Shown here in pieces: positions 27,665 to 36,491 of a stretch of 64,000 bases of DNA (positions are counted from its first letter, which is position 1; every line of letters starts with the position of its first letter). Below the pieces are notes generated by a model. That model saw only the letters and a program-made list of their open reading frames with translations, was not told the origin of the DNA and searched no databases. Origin of the DNA: Providencia huaxiensis (GTDB lineage Bacteria > Pseudomonadota > Gammaproteobacteria > Enterobacterales > Enterobacteriaceae); contig NZ_CP031123.2 of the NCBI RefSeq assembly GCF_002843235.3, forward strand, positions 868,001-932,000, in the 5' to 3' direction. Made by a program: the position numbers and the translations under genes.

Positions 27665-30600
27665 TGGTTACCTTTGTTTCTCAATGTGAAAAACATGCCC
27701 TAAAACGAACTCGACGCGTATTAGATGCATTTGCTAACCGAATTGGTGATAACACATGGCAAACCTTGATCACGCAAGAGGGTTTGCAAATGGTTCAAAA
27801 ATTGTTGCGTCGTAGTGCCAGCCGTAATACGGCGGTAAGCTGCCATTGGATCCGCTCCCGTTCGCGCAGCCAGTTACTTTGGGTGGTTGGAAACAAAAAT
27901 AAATTTAACTCGCAGGGGTATGTTCCGGTTAATCGAACAGAAAAATCCTTATTGGCTAGTGAACGTGAAAATAATTGGAAATATCTGTCGTTAATCAATG
28001 CATTAACGCGTTTAGCTGCCTTGCTTCATGACTGGGGAAAAGCCTCTCAGTTATTTCAAGACAAATTAAACCCGCACAGTAAAAACCATTTTAAAGGGGA
28101 TCCGCTACGTCATGAATGGGTTTCTTCATTATTATTCAGTGCATTGGTAAAAAGCCAAGGTGATCCGCAACAAGACGAAAGCTGGCTTGATGCACTAGTT
28201 AACTCCTCATGGCATGAGCTGCAATTACAAACGTGGGTAAAGGAAAATAATCATTGTGAAACACCATTCAGCCAATTACCTGATGCGGCCTCGTTATTGG
28301 TGTGGTTGATTGTTTCTCATCACAGATTACCATTCTTAGGGAATGATAAAGAACGCTTATCCTATGCAGATAAAAGCAGTGACTCGCTAGCGAAACTATT
28401 AGAAACGTTGGATAAACATTGGGGTTATCAAAATTATTATGATGAGGCTGAATATTCACAGCGTATTCATCAATGTTTTGAATTCCCATATGGCTTATTG
28501 AGCGAGTCAAAAGTATGGCAACAAGCACTCAGTCAGGCGGCAGAACACCTTAAGCATCAACTTCCTCTGTTAAACGAAGCGTTAGAGAATGGCTGCTGGC
28601 GGTTGGTTGCGGAACAGGTGCGCTTATGTTTGATGTTAGGGGATCATAATTATTCATCAAAAGAGGCGGACTCAGCATGGCAGTCAGATATTCCATTATA
28701 TGCCAATACCCAACGTTTGCATGGGCACACTGAATATAAGCAACGACTCGATGAACACTTAGTGAATGTGGCTAATATTGCGGCTAACGTCACGGAATAC
28801 TTACCATTTTTCGCAACAGAGCCACCTGTCGCAAGTGACATCAACGAACTTAAACACGATAAACATGCCACAGGGAAATTTAGCTGGCAGGAAGATGCAG
28901 TTAACGCCATTGACCAATATCGAGAAGAACAACAAGATAAAACGCAAGGGTATTTTGTCATTAACATGGCGAGTACCGGCTGTGGTAAGACAATCGCTAA
29001 TGCCAAAATTATGCAGGCGCTTGCGGAAGATAAACAAAGTTTACGGTTTATTTTAGCGTTAGGGCTGCGAACACTGACCCTACAAACAGGGGATGAATAT
29101 CGAGACCGATTAGGCGTCGAAGATGATAACCTTGCTGTGCTGATTGGTTCAAAAGCGGTATTAGAACTCCATCAAGAACAACAAAATAACATTGAAGAAC
29201 AGCCTCTGTCAGTGGAGTCAGGCTCTGAGTCCCAAGAAAGCCTTTTTGATGATGAAAGGTTAGAACTAAACTGGCAAGGCAGTTTACCGGAAGAAGAGCT
29301 CTCTACGGTATTAACAAGGTCAAAAGACAGAGCGCTGCTGTACGCGCCGATCTTAGCCTGCACCATAGACCATATAATGGGTGCCACAGAAACCACGCGA
29401 GGTGGGCGTTATATCCTCCCTTACCTGCGGTTAATGTCATCTGACTTAGTGATTGATGAGATTGATGATTTTACGGGGGATGACTCGAAAGCGATTGGGC
29501 GTTTAGTCTATCTAGCTGGGGCCTTGGGTCGTAAGGTGATGATTTCATCTGCTACTATTCCCCCAACATTAGCACTTTTCTATTTTAAGGCTTACCAATT
29601 AGGTTGGCGAATACATGCACTTAGCCAACGAAAATCACTGCAAGTGGGGTGCGTATGGGTGGATGAGGGGCAATATGACGGGAAGAAAGATAAATGTTTG
29701 CGTTCATGCCAAATTGCAACCATCACGGCTGTAGATGATGACGTTACTCTTAATCATTACCGTCAATACCACCATACTTTTATTGAAAAACGCATTAAAG
29801 TGCTGCAATCACAGGCAGCGCGTCGCAAAGCGTTTATTGTGCCGATGCAAAAAGAACAAGGCCCTGATCGACAAACGCAATATTTTTCTCATATTCAGCA
29901 GGGGATCTTAGGCCTGCACCAAATGCATTTCTGCACTGAAAAGCAAACCCAACTGCAAGTCTCCTTTGGTGTTGTACGTGTTGCCAATATCCCCGTTTGC
30001 GTTGTATTAACCCATTATTTATTAGCGAGCGAATGGCCGGAAGGAGTAGAAATTCGCACGATGGCTTACCATAGTCAGCAAGTGCTGCTGCTACGTCATG
30101 AACAAGAAAAACACCTTGATGCGGTATTGAAGCGCAAAGAAAAAATAGGGGAGCCCCCGGAGGCTTTCCAAAACCCCGTCATTCGTCAACATATCGACCA
30201 TGTTCATCAGCAAGGTAACGCGAAACAGCTTATTTTTATTTTAGTAGCAACGCCTGTTGAGGAAGTCGGCCGCGACCACGACTTTGATTGGGCTGTAATT
30301 GAACCATCTTCTTATCGCTCTATTATCCAAATGGCTGGGCGAGTGCGTCGGCACCGAGAGGGGGAAATTAGCAGTCCCAATATTGCCTTGTTGCAATATA
30401 ACTGGAAAGGCTTTATTGAAGAAAAACCGCAAGATGTTTTTTATAAACCGGGCTATGAAAATGGCAATCTAAACCTACGGCTATCCACCCATGACCTGTG
30501 TGAGCTGGTGGATGAGCTACAATTGCAAAACTCCGTCGATGCAATTCCTCGAATTCAACAAATCCCGAATTGGAAAAGCCAGCAAAAAAACAGTTTGGCT

Positions 30601-31116
30601 TGTTTAGAGCATGCATCAATCGAGCGATTGATGGGCGATATTACCGATCTTAAACCCAAAACAACAACGCATTCACGCCTGCTTTTTCAAGCAATAGAGA
30701 CTCCGTTAAATACACCTAACACGCTTTGGGGATATACCTGTGGGGTTTGGGGGCTAACAGCCCTTTCTCAGCAGTTTTTTTCATATAGAAAAAGTGAACC
30801 AACAATGTGTTTATCGTTGATTTTATCGGCAAAAAATAACCCGTATTTTTGTGAATATGATAAAGACAGTGGTTGGGTAAAAGTTGATGGTAAATATGGG
30901 ATAGGTTTTCAGCCACTGGCCGAGTCACTAAAACAGAGATTATGGCTAGTACGTGATTATCAGCAATCCTTAGAAAGTCGTGAAAATGAATACCAGTCAG
31001 CGGAACAACTTTCTCGACGTTATGGCGAAATCAGTTTCTCACCACGCGAAAAAAGTGGAGTTCATTTTTATTATAACGACCAAATGGGACTCAGCACACT
31101 TAATGTTTCCGAGTAA
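27661..31116 (+). CDS. cas3: Cas2-Cas3 fusion nuclease-helicase (type I-F)
   Basis: Cas2-3 degrades targeted DNA after recruitment by the Csy complex and also takes part in adaptation. The 1151-aa protein begins with a Cas2 domain (about 1-95), then an HD nuclease (His123-Asp124 in LLHDWGKA). An SF2 helicase follows, with Walker A (MASTGCGKT, 436-444), a DEID box near 598-601, a motif III-like SSAT and QMAGRVRRHR (motif VI). It is somewhat longer than the P. aeruginosa protein (1076 aa). No frameshift is visible. Confidence 0.97.
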   Translation: MMVTFVSQCEKHALKRTRRVLDAFANRIGDNTWQTLITQEGLQMVQKLLRRSASRNTAVSCHWIRSRSRSQLLWVVGNKNKFNSQGYVPVNRTEKSLLASERENNWKYLSLINALTRLAALLHDWGKASQLFQDKLNPHSKNHFKGDPLRHEWVSSLLFSALVKSQGDPQQDESWLDALVNSSWHELQLQTWVKENNHCETPFSQLPDAASLLVWLIVSHHRLPFLGNDKERLSYADKSSDSLAKLLETLDKHWGYQNYYDEAEYSQRIHQCFEFPYGLLSESKVWQQALSQAAEHLKHQLPLLNEALENGCWRLVAEQVRLCLMLGDHNYSSKEADSAWQSDIPLYANTQRLHGHTEYKQRLDEHLVNVANIAANVTEYLPFFATEPPVASDINELKHDKHATGKFSWQEDAVNAIDQYREEQQDKTQGYFVINMASTGCGKTIANAKIMQALAEDKQSLRFILALGLRTLTLQTGDEYRDRLGVEDDNLAVLIGSKAVLELHQEQQNNIEEQPLSVESGSESQESLFDDERLELNWQGSLPEEELSTVLTRSKDRALLYAPILACTIDHIMGATETTRGGRYILPYLRLMSSDLVIDEIDDFTGDDSKAIGRLVYLAGALGRKVMISSATIPPTLALFYFKAYQLGWRIHALSQRKSLQVGCVWVDEGQYDGKKDKCLRSCQIATITAVDDDVTLNHYRQYHHTFIEKRIKVLQSQAARRKAFIVPMQKEQGPDRQTQYFSHIQQGILGLHQMHFCTEKQTQLQVSFGVVRVANIPVCVVLTHYLLASEWPEGVEIRTMAYHSQQVLLLRHEQEKHLDAVLKRKEKIGEPPEAFQNPVIRQHIDHVHQQGNAKQLIFILVATPVEEVGRDHDFDWAVIEPSSYRSIIQMAGRVRRHREGEISSPNIALLQYNWKGFIEEKPQDVFYKPGYENGNLNLRLSTHDLCELVDELQLQNSVDAIPRIQQIPNWKSQQKNSLACLEHASIERLMGDITDLKPKTTTHSRLLFQAIETPLNTPNTLWGYTCGVWGLTALSQQFFSYRKSEPTMCLSLILSAKNNPYFCEYDKDSGWVKVDGKYGIGFQPLAESLKQRLWLVRDYQQSLESRENEYQSAEQLSRRYGEISFSPREKSGVHFYYNDQMGLSTLNVSE

Positions 31117-31143
31117 AAAATTCAGTCACAAGGACCATTTACT

Positions 31144-32412
31144 ATGTTAGATCCAGCAATAGAGGTCTTTTTTGCGGAGCGCAAAGAGGGATGGCTTAAA
31201 AAAAATGTAAAGGCGTCGATGAGTGATAATGAACTTCTGCAATTGCAGCAGGAATGTGATGCGGCTTTTTCATTGTCACAGTGGTTGCCGAATGCGGCAA
31301 AGCGGGCAGGGCAAATATCGTTATCCACTCACCCTTGCACCTTTAGCCACCCAAGTTCTCGAAAGAACAAAAATGGTTATGTCACTGCAATACTGGCCAG
31401 TTCTGCTCAGGCAAATGACGGTTTTTTGCGAACAGGGAATGTTGTTGTTGAGACGGACGCGTTAGGTAATGCAGCAGCGCTTGACGTGTATAAATTCCTT
31501 ACCCTTGAGTTGCAAGATAACAAAACATTATTGGCGCATATTGAGGATGAAACGTCATTAGCAAAAGACCTGCTTAAACAAGGCGATGAAAACTATCAAG
31601 TCCTGCGGGACGGTTTTCTGGCTATGGTTGTGTCAGATGATACGGTAGCGACGAGTTCAAAAATCAAACAAGTTTATTTTCCTGTTTGGCTAGAGGGTAG
31701 CGAATATCACTTATTATCACCATTAACCCCATCAGGCTTAGTTTTCGAACTGCGTAAACGCATTGATGCTATTCGATTTTCTGAACAGACTAAAGCACTG
31801 CGAGACTTAAAACGTAAAGGGGAATTTAGCGACATTGGCTATCAAGAAATTTATGGTCTTACAACCATTGGTTACGGGGGAACTAAGCCACAAAATATTT
31901 CCGTGCTCAATAATCAAAATGCAGGTAAAGCGCATTTGTTACCCTCACTTCCGCCTAAAATAGCGCAACGAAAGCTACGTCTACCTACCCATGATTTCTT
32001 TTCAAATACGTTAAGTCCTTGGCAAGTAAAAGAAAGCTTAGAGGCATTTCATGGCTTGATTTCACTACCCAAAGAGCTGCGTGGCAGCCGTTTTATTGAA
32101 TATCGAGATAGACGAATTCAAGAATATCTCGATTACGTTATGTTAACCATGTGGGAAGTACGGCGCGAATTTGAACAATATGGCATTCAATTACCAGCCG
32201 AACTCGCTAAAGTACAACAAACTTGGTTGTTTCCAGACCAACAGCGGCGCAATAACTCAGATGAATGGTTAGAGGGGGTGATCCTCCTTATTGCCCAGCA
32301 ATTTATGCGGCATTACAAAAAAGTACTGGGGAAAAAAGCGATAAGTTTAGGGGATGATGAACTTGCGGCTATCGCGGACGTTATTGCCATTAATAAGGAG
32401 CTATTACGATGA
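31144..32412 (+). CDS. csy1: Csy1 (Cas8f), type I-F surveillance complex
   Basis: Csy1 is the large subunit that recognises the CC PAM with Csy2 and holds the 5' handle of the crRNA. The 422-aa protein fits I-F Cas8f in length and motifs (FFAERKEGWLKKN; QQECDAAFSLSQWLPNAAKRAGQI; THPCTFSHPSS). It starts 27 bases after cas3 and overlaps csy2 by 4 bases (ATGA). Confidence 0.95.
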   Translation: MLDPAIEVFFAERKEGWLKKNVKASMSDNELLQLQQECDAAFSLSQWLPNAAKRAGQISLSTHPCTFSHPSSRKNKNGYVTAILASSAQANDGFLRTGNVVVETDALGNAAALDVYKFLTLELQDNKTLLAHIEDETSLAKDLLKQGDENYQVLRDGFLAMVVSDDTVATSSKIKQVYFPVWLEGSEYHLLSPLTPSGLVFELRKRIDAIRFSEQTKALRDLKRKGEFSDIGYQEIYGLTTIGYGGTKPQNISVLNNQNAGKAHLLPSLPPKIAQRKLRLPTHDFFSNTLSPWQVKESLEAFHGLISLPKELRGSRFIEYRDRRIQEYLDYVMLTMWEVRREFEQYGIQLPAELAKVQQTWLFPDQQRRNNSDEWLEGVILLIAQQFMRHYKKVLGKKAISLGDDELAAIADVIAINKELLR

Positions 32413-33353
32413 GTTCCACTTATATACTTAAACTGCCGCATTTAAAAATTCACAATGCAAATGCGTTATCTAGCCCTTATACCATTGGTTTTCCAGCCAT
32501 GACGGCTTGGTTAGGTTTTATGCATGCCCTAGAGCGCAAACTGGGTGACGATGGCTCGCTAAATATTATTCTCGATTCCATCGCCATCATTAGCCATGAC
32601 TGCGACTTACAAACTTATCGTGGGGCCAATGATTATGTTAGTTCCATTGTAGGAACAGGCAACCCATTAAATAGTGATGGCTCGCGCTCTGCATTTATCG
32701 AAGAAGCCCGTTGCCACTTAGACGTTTCTTTGTTGATTAAATATGGCATTAAAAACAATAAGGTGATTGAAGGTCTTCCTGAATATTCACCGCTACTAGA
32801 TGTTATCCATGATTTAGTGATGACCATGAAACTCGCTGGGGGCGATATTCTGTCATTAGGGAAGCCATCGGTGCATATTTTGCCATCGGAAGATGCGAAT
32901 GGGAAATATAGACAAAAGTTACTCAATAGCGTCATGCCTGGCTATGCATTGATTGAGCGTCGCGACTTAATGATTGGCGCAATGAATAATGGGCAAGATG
33001 CCATAGATGCTCTGTTGGATCATGTGGTCGTGGAAAACTATTGTGTTGATACTGGAAAAGAAAATGGGAACAAGACGTCATTTGAATGGCGAACTCAGCG
33101 TAAAACGGCAGGCTGGATTGTTCCAATAGCAACTGGATATCAAGGTATCTCCCCGTTAGGGCAAGCAAAAAACCAGCGAGACTCAGAAGTGCCACATCGG
33201 TTTGCCGAAAGCGTTGTCACGTTAGGGGAGTTTGTATTAGCAAATCGGGTGAATAACATTCATGACATTTTATGGGGATTTAAGTTTGTTGAGTCCCAAA
33301 ACCTGTATTTATGCCAACAAGTAGCAGCTAACTTTATTTCGAGTGGAGAGTAA
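32409..33353 (+). CDS. csy2: Csy2 (Cas5f), type I-F surveillance complex
   Basis: Csy2 pairs with Csy1 at the 5' end of the crRNA. The 314-aa protein has the expected opening (YILKLPHLKIHNANALSSPYTIGFPAMTAWLGFMHALERKL) and a PIATGYQGISPLGQAKNQRD segment typical of Cas5f. The start codon overlaps the csy1 stop. Confidence 0.95.
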   Translation: MSSTYILKLPHLKIHNANALSSPYTIGFPAMTAWLGFMHALERKLGDDGSLNIILDSIAIISHDCDLQTYRGANDYVSSIVGTGNPLNSDGSRSAFIEEARCHLDVSLLIKYGIKNNKVIEGLPEYSPLLDVIHDLVMTMKLAGGDILSLGKPSVHILPSEDANGKYRQKLLNSVMPGYALIERRDLMIGAMNNGQDAIDALLDHVVVENYCVDTGKENGNKTSFEWRTQRKTAGWIVPIATGYQGISPLGQAKNQRDSEVPHRFAESVVTLGEFVLANRVNNIHDILWGFKFVESQNLYLCQQVAANFISSGE

Positions 33354-33355
33354 TA

Positions 33356-34378
33356 ATGGCGAAGAATAATGATGTTGCATCGGTTTTAGCATTTGAAAAA
33401 AAATTGGTTCCATCAGATGGCTATTTTTACGGTACATGTTGGGATAATAAATCGCAATTTTCACCATTGTCGTTACAGGAAAAATCTGTACGAGGGACGA
33501 TTTCAAACCGCTTAAAAGGCGCGGTGAAAAGTGACCCTTTAAAATTAAATTCAGAAGTGGAGAAAGCCAATTTACAAACAGTGGATGCCTGTGCATTAGG
33601 GACTGAGCAAGACACTTTGGTTCATCAGTTCACCTTAAAAGTGCTTGGAGGCGTTGAAACGCCATCGGCTTGTAATAACGCATTGTTCAAACAAAGCTAT
33701 GCGCAAGCGGCTAAAGATTACATTGAAAAACAAGGCTTCCAAGAACTAGGTCGCCGTTATGCCCAAAATATTGCCAATGGGCGCTTTTTATGGCGCAACC
33801 GTGTGGGGGCTGAACAAATCGAGGTAGTAGTTAAAGTCCTTAATAAAGGCCAATCAATGGAATGGGTGTTTGATGCGACACAATACAGTATTCATCAATT
33901 TGATGCGAAAGATGAAAAAATCACTCAGTTAGCTGAAAAGATTGCGGCGGCCTTAGCACATCCCCAAGGCGCTTTACTATTGGAAATCACTACCTATTCT
34001 CAATTGGGTAAAGCACAAGAAGTGTACCCGAGCGAAGAATTGGTGATGGATAAAGGCAAAGGGGATAAAAGCAAAATCTTATATCATGTAAATGGACATG
34101 CAGCGATGCATTCACAAAAAATTGGTAATGCTTTACGTTCTATTGATACATGGTATCCCGCGTATGGTAGTGAAAGCGGCGCAGGGGCTATCGCGATCGA
34201 ACCTTACGGTGCTGTGACTAACCTTGGAACGGCTTATCGGACACCAAAAGATAAACAGGATTTTTATACCCATTTTGATAAATGGGCGCGGGGTGAAAAA
34301 CTACCACGCATTGAAGATGAACACTATGTAATGGCGGTTTTAGTACGCGGTGGCGTGTTTGGTGAAAGCGACAAATAA
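33356..34378 (+). CDS. csy3: Csy3 (Cas7f), backbone of the Csy complex
   Basis: Csy3 is present in six copies and forms the backbone along the spacer part of the crRNA. The 340-aa protein has typical I-F features (VASVLAFEKKLVPSDGYFYGTCW; NRLKGAVKSDP; GRFLWRNRVGAEQIEV; SKILYHVNGHAAMHSQKIGNALRSIDTWYP). Two bases separate it from csy2. Confidence 0.97.
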   Translation: MAKNNDVASVLAFEKKLVPSDGYFYGTCWDNKSQFSPLSLQEKSVRGTISNRLKGAVKSDPLKLNSEVEKANLQTVDACALGTEQDTLVHQFTLKVLGGVETPSACNNALFKQSYAQAAKDYIEKQGFQELGRRYAQNIANGRFLWRNRVGAEQIEVVVKVLNKGQSMEWVFDATQYSIHQFDAKDEKITQLAEKIAAALAHPQGALLLEITTYSQLGKAQEVYPSEELVMDKGKGDKSKILYHVNGHAAMHSQKIGNALRSIDTWYPAYGSESGAGAIAIEPYGAVTNLGTAYRTPKDKQDFYTHFDKWARGEKLPRIEDEHYVMAVLVRGGVFGESDK

Positions 34379-34386
34379 GGTGGGCT

Positions 34387-35022
34387 ATGAATTATTATCA
34401 GGAAGTCACTTTATTGCCTGACTCAACAGTTCCACTGGATTTCCTCTGGCAAAAAGTTTATCAGCAAATTCATATTGCGCTGGCGGATAATAAGACGTCT
34501 CAGGGGCATAGCACGATTGCAGTTGCCTTCCCTGAATATGGCAGCGTAGGCTTTCGCTTAGGCAAAAAAATCCGTTTACATGCGAAAACACCAGCTGAAC
34601 TTGAGCTGTTAAATGTGCAAAAGTGGTTAGCACGGTTAATGGATTACGTGCATATTAAATCGATTCAAACCGTACCTGAACAGCATGTCCAAGTAAGCTA
34701 TATTCGAAAGCATGTAAAAGGTCAGAGTCGAATTGAAGCCGATATGCAGCAAAAAGCGCGATTATGGTCTGAAAAATCAGGACAACCATTAGAACAGTGC
34801 TTAAAGACGTTGTCTGCGAGTAAGCCAAAGGCGGCTAATCGCTTGCCATTTATTTGGGTTGAAAGCTTACATGCCAGAGATAAGCAAGCTGAAAGCCGGT
34901 CTTTTCCTTTGTTTATTAAAAGGATAGACGCTACACAAAAGCAAGTTGGGGTGTTTAGTTGCTATGGTCTTAGTCAAACAACTAATGACACAGTTTGTTT
35001 AGCAACGGTTCCACATTTTTGA
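34387..35022 (+). CDS. csy4: Csy4 (Cas6f), crRNA-processing endoribonuclease
   Basis: Csy4 cuts the pre-crRNA after the repeat stem and stays on the 3' hairpin. The 211-aa protein starts MNYYQEVTLLPDSTVPLDFLW and has His29, the general base in P. aeruginosa Csy4. A basic, arginine-rich helix region (HVQVSYIRKHVKGQSRIE) and a Ser/Tyr-rich C-terminus (GVFSCYGLSQTTN) match the RNA-binding parts. It must cut both repeat types in this window. It is last in the cas operon. Confidence 0.95.
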   Translation: MNYYQEVTLLPDSTVPLDFLWQKVYQQIHIALADNKTSQGHSTIAVAFPEYGSVGFRLGKKIRLHAKTPAELELLNVQKWLARLMDYVHIKSIQTVPEQHVQVSYIRKHVKGQSRIEADMQQKARLWSEKSGQPLEQCLKTLSASKPKAANRLPFIWVESLHARDKQAESRSFPLFIKRIDATQKQVGVFSCYGLSQTTNDTVCLATVPHF

Positions 35023-35086
35023 CCTTTGTTTTTTGCTCTTTTAAAATTGGTTAATAAATCAGTAAGTTATAATCATCAGTAAATAA

Positions 35087-35112
35087 AAGGGTATTTTTCG
35101 ATAAATACCCTT
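35087..35112 (+). terminator. Hairpin after the cas operon
   Basis: AAGGGTATTT (35087-35096) is exactly complementary to AAATACCCTT (35103-35112) around TTCGAT. It probably ends the cas transcript, leaving about 40 bases of AT-rich leader before array 2. Confidence 0.6.
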
Positions 35113-35152
35113 AACTGATTGTTATTACTTGTTTTTTGTTTTAAAGTGCATT
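35113..35152 (+). promoter_or_regulatory. Proximal leader of CRISPR array 2
   Basis: This is an AT-rich stretch with TTGTTTTTTGTTTTAA at 35129-35144, nearly the same as the block before array 1. The distance to the first repeat differs (8 against 15 bases). Confidence 0.45.
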
Positions 35153-35839
35153 GTTCACCGCCACACAGGCGGCTTAGAAATTGCTAATCTGGTTTCATTT
35201 TAAAATCTGTATGTTCACCGCCATACAGGCGGCTTAGAAATTTCGGCGTGGCAACCACAAATTCGTATCAATGTTCACCGCCATACAGGCGGCTTAGAAA
35301 ATTACTGATAATACCGCAGCAGCGCAAACCAAGTTCACCGCCATACAGGCGGCTTAGAAAACCCTGAAATATCACACTGGTCATCTTCAAAAGTTCACCG
35401 CCATACAGGCGGCTTAGATATATATCAAGACAGAAAATTCCAGTTTGCAAGTTCACCGCCATACAGGCGGCTTAGAAATCTAATTGAGGTTTATACGTCT
35501 CGGGGCAGTTGTTCACCGCCATACAGGCGGCTTAGAAACAAGCGGTTACAGCGCTTGAACAGGCGCAGGCGTTCACCGCCATACAGGCGGCTTAGAAAAT
35601 GTAAGATGGTTGCATTGCATAAATTGGTTGGTTCACCGCCACACAGGCGGCTTAGAAAAAGAAGCATTCACTGGCGACTTTCACGTTGTTAATTCACCGC
35701 CACACAGGCGGCTTAGAAATAGCCTTTAACATTGCATCTGCCATGCGGTAGGTTCACCGCCATACAGGCGGCTTAGAAAATCACTCATAATCGGTTTGCG
35801 TAGCCGTGGTTGTTCACCGCCACACAGGCGGCTTAGAAA
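35153..35839 (+). CRISPR. Type I-F CRISPR array 2: 12 repeats, 11 spacers
   Basis: Twelve 28-base repeats start at 35153, 35213, 35273, 35333, 35393, 35451, 35511, 35571, 35631, 35692, 35752 and 35812. The form is GTTCACCGCCA(C/T)ACAGGCGGCTTAGAAA; repeats 1, 9, 10 and 12 have CACA, the others CATA. Spacers are 32 bases except spacer 5 (30) and spacer 9 (33). Repeat 5 ends TTAGATA and repeat 10 starts ATTCA. The stem CCGCC/GGCGG differs from array 1 at both sides, keeping pairing. crRNA sense is the plus strand, co-directional with the cas operon. Spacer targets cannot be named without a search. Confidence 0.98.
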
Positions 35840-35884
35840 TTGTGTTGCGATAAAGACAGGAAACTATATTGGAGCTACTAAACG

Positions 35885-36157
35885 ATGAAAACACATAAAG
35901 AGCTACATGATGAATGGATGAAAGATCCAGAATACCAAGTTGCTTATGAAGAAGAAATTAGAACTGAAAAATTGCAGGCAATGCTTAAGGCGTGGCGAGA
36001 GTCAGCTGGGTTAACAAAAGTTCAAATCGCTGAAATTATAGGGGTTAATCCATCAACTATCACAAGGTTGGAGAGTAATGAGAATAATGCGAGTATTAAA
36101 AGCATTGTAAAGTATGCAGCTGCATGTGGTATTAAAAACCCTGTAATCGCCCTTTAA
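35885..36157 (+). CDS. XRE-family HTH protein downstream of array 2
   Basis: This is a 90-aa DNA-binding protein with an N-terminal helical, acidic part (HDEWMKDPEYQVAYEEEIRTEKLQ). An HTH_3 domain follows (LTKVQIAEIIGVNPSTITRLESN), then SIKSIVKYAAACGIKNPV. This resembles HigA-type antitoxins and small regulators. ATG 35885 has GGAG ten bases upstream. Only 45 bases separate it from the last CRISPR repeat, so it may be transcribed through the array. No toxin gene adjoins it. A role in controlling the CRISPR locus is possible but unsupported beyond position. Confidence 0.8.
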   Translation: MKTHKELHDEWMKDPEYQVAYEEEIRTEKLQAMLKAWRESAGLTKVQIAEIIGVNPSTITRLESNENNASIKSIVKYAAACGIKNPVIAL

Positions 36158-36265
36158 GATAAACTTTATTTACTTTTAATTAGTCATCCCATATTAACTT
36201 TTAATCTTTACGTTAAAAACAATTCATCTTAGATTTCTCTCCGTACCGTATTAATTAAGTAGATA

Positions 36266-36339
36266 GATAACTGTCAATTGACAGCTTAGAAACGAAACAA
36301 GTAATGGGTATGATTACCGCCACGCAGGCGGCTTTTTAT
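36266..36339 (+). repeat. Degenerate type I-F repeat-like pair
   Basis: The first unit at 36266-36292 has stem CTGTC/GACAG, loop AATT, and ends CTTAGAAA exactly like the true repeats. The second at 36312-36339 has CCGCC/GGCGG with loop ACGCA and then CTTTTTAT. Nineteen bases lie between them. The second unit can equally act as a Rho-independent terminator for the HTH gene. Either this is a relic of the array end or a mini-CRISPR giving a crRNA-like RNA. Confidence 0.5.
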
Positions 36340-36397
36340 GATAATGCCCGAAACAAGTATTGGGTTTTATATGTCGATTTAATAAAAGGAAAAGTCA

Positions 36398-36469
36398 ATG
36401 AGTTTTGAATTCGAAATAAGTTTTTATATATTTACTTTAAGAATCAGAATGACCAAATGGTTTTACTAA
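36398..36469 (+). CDS. Possible 23-aa small protein
   Basis: ATG 36398 follows a good AAAAGGAAAA site by 5 bases, and the frame (MSFEFEISFYIFTLRIRMTK, then WFY) ends at 36469. It is rich in aromatic and hydrophobic residues, as short membrane peptides often are. It ends 23 bases from the fliR stop, convergent with it. I recognise no family. The case rests on the ribosome binding site and placement only. Confidence 0.35.
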   Translation: MSFEFEISFYIFTLRIRMTKWFY

Positions 36470-36491
36470 TTAATTGATTAAGTATCGATAC

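Noticed and set aside
35268..35462. 64-codon minus-strand frame
   Set aside because: It is made of CRISPR repeats and spacers (the same SRLYGGE string recurs), so it is not a gene.
36312..36339. Counting the CCGCC/GGCGG unit as a thirteenth repeat of array 2
   Set aside because: It is about 470 bases beyond the array, lacks GTTCA and the AGAAA tail, and has a T-run that suits a terminator.
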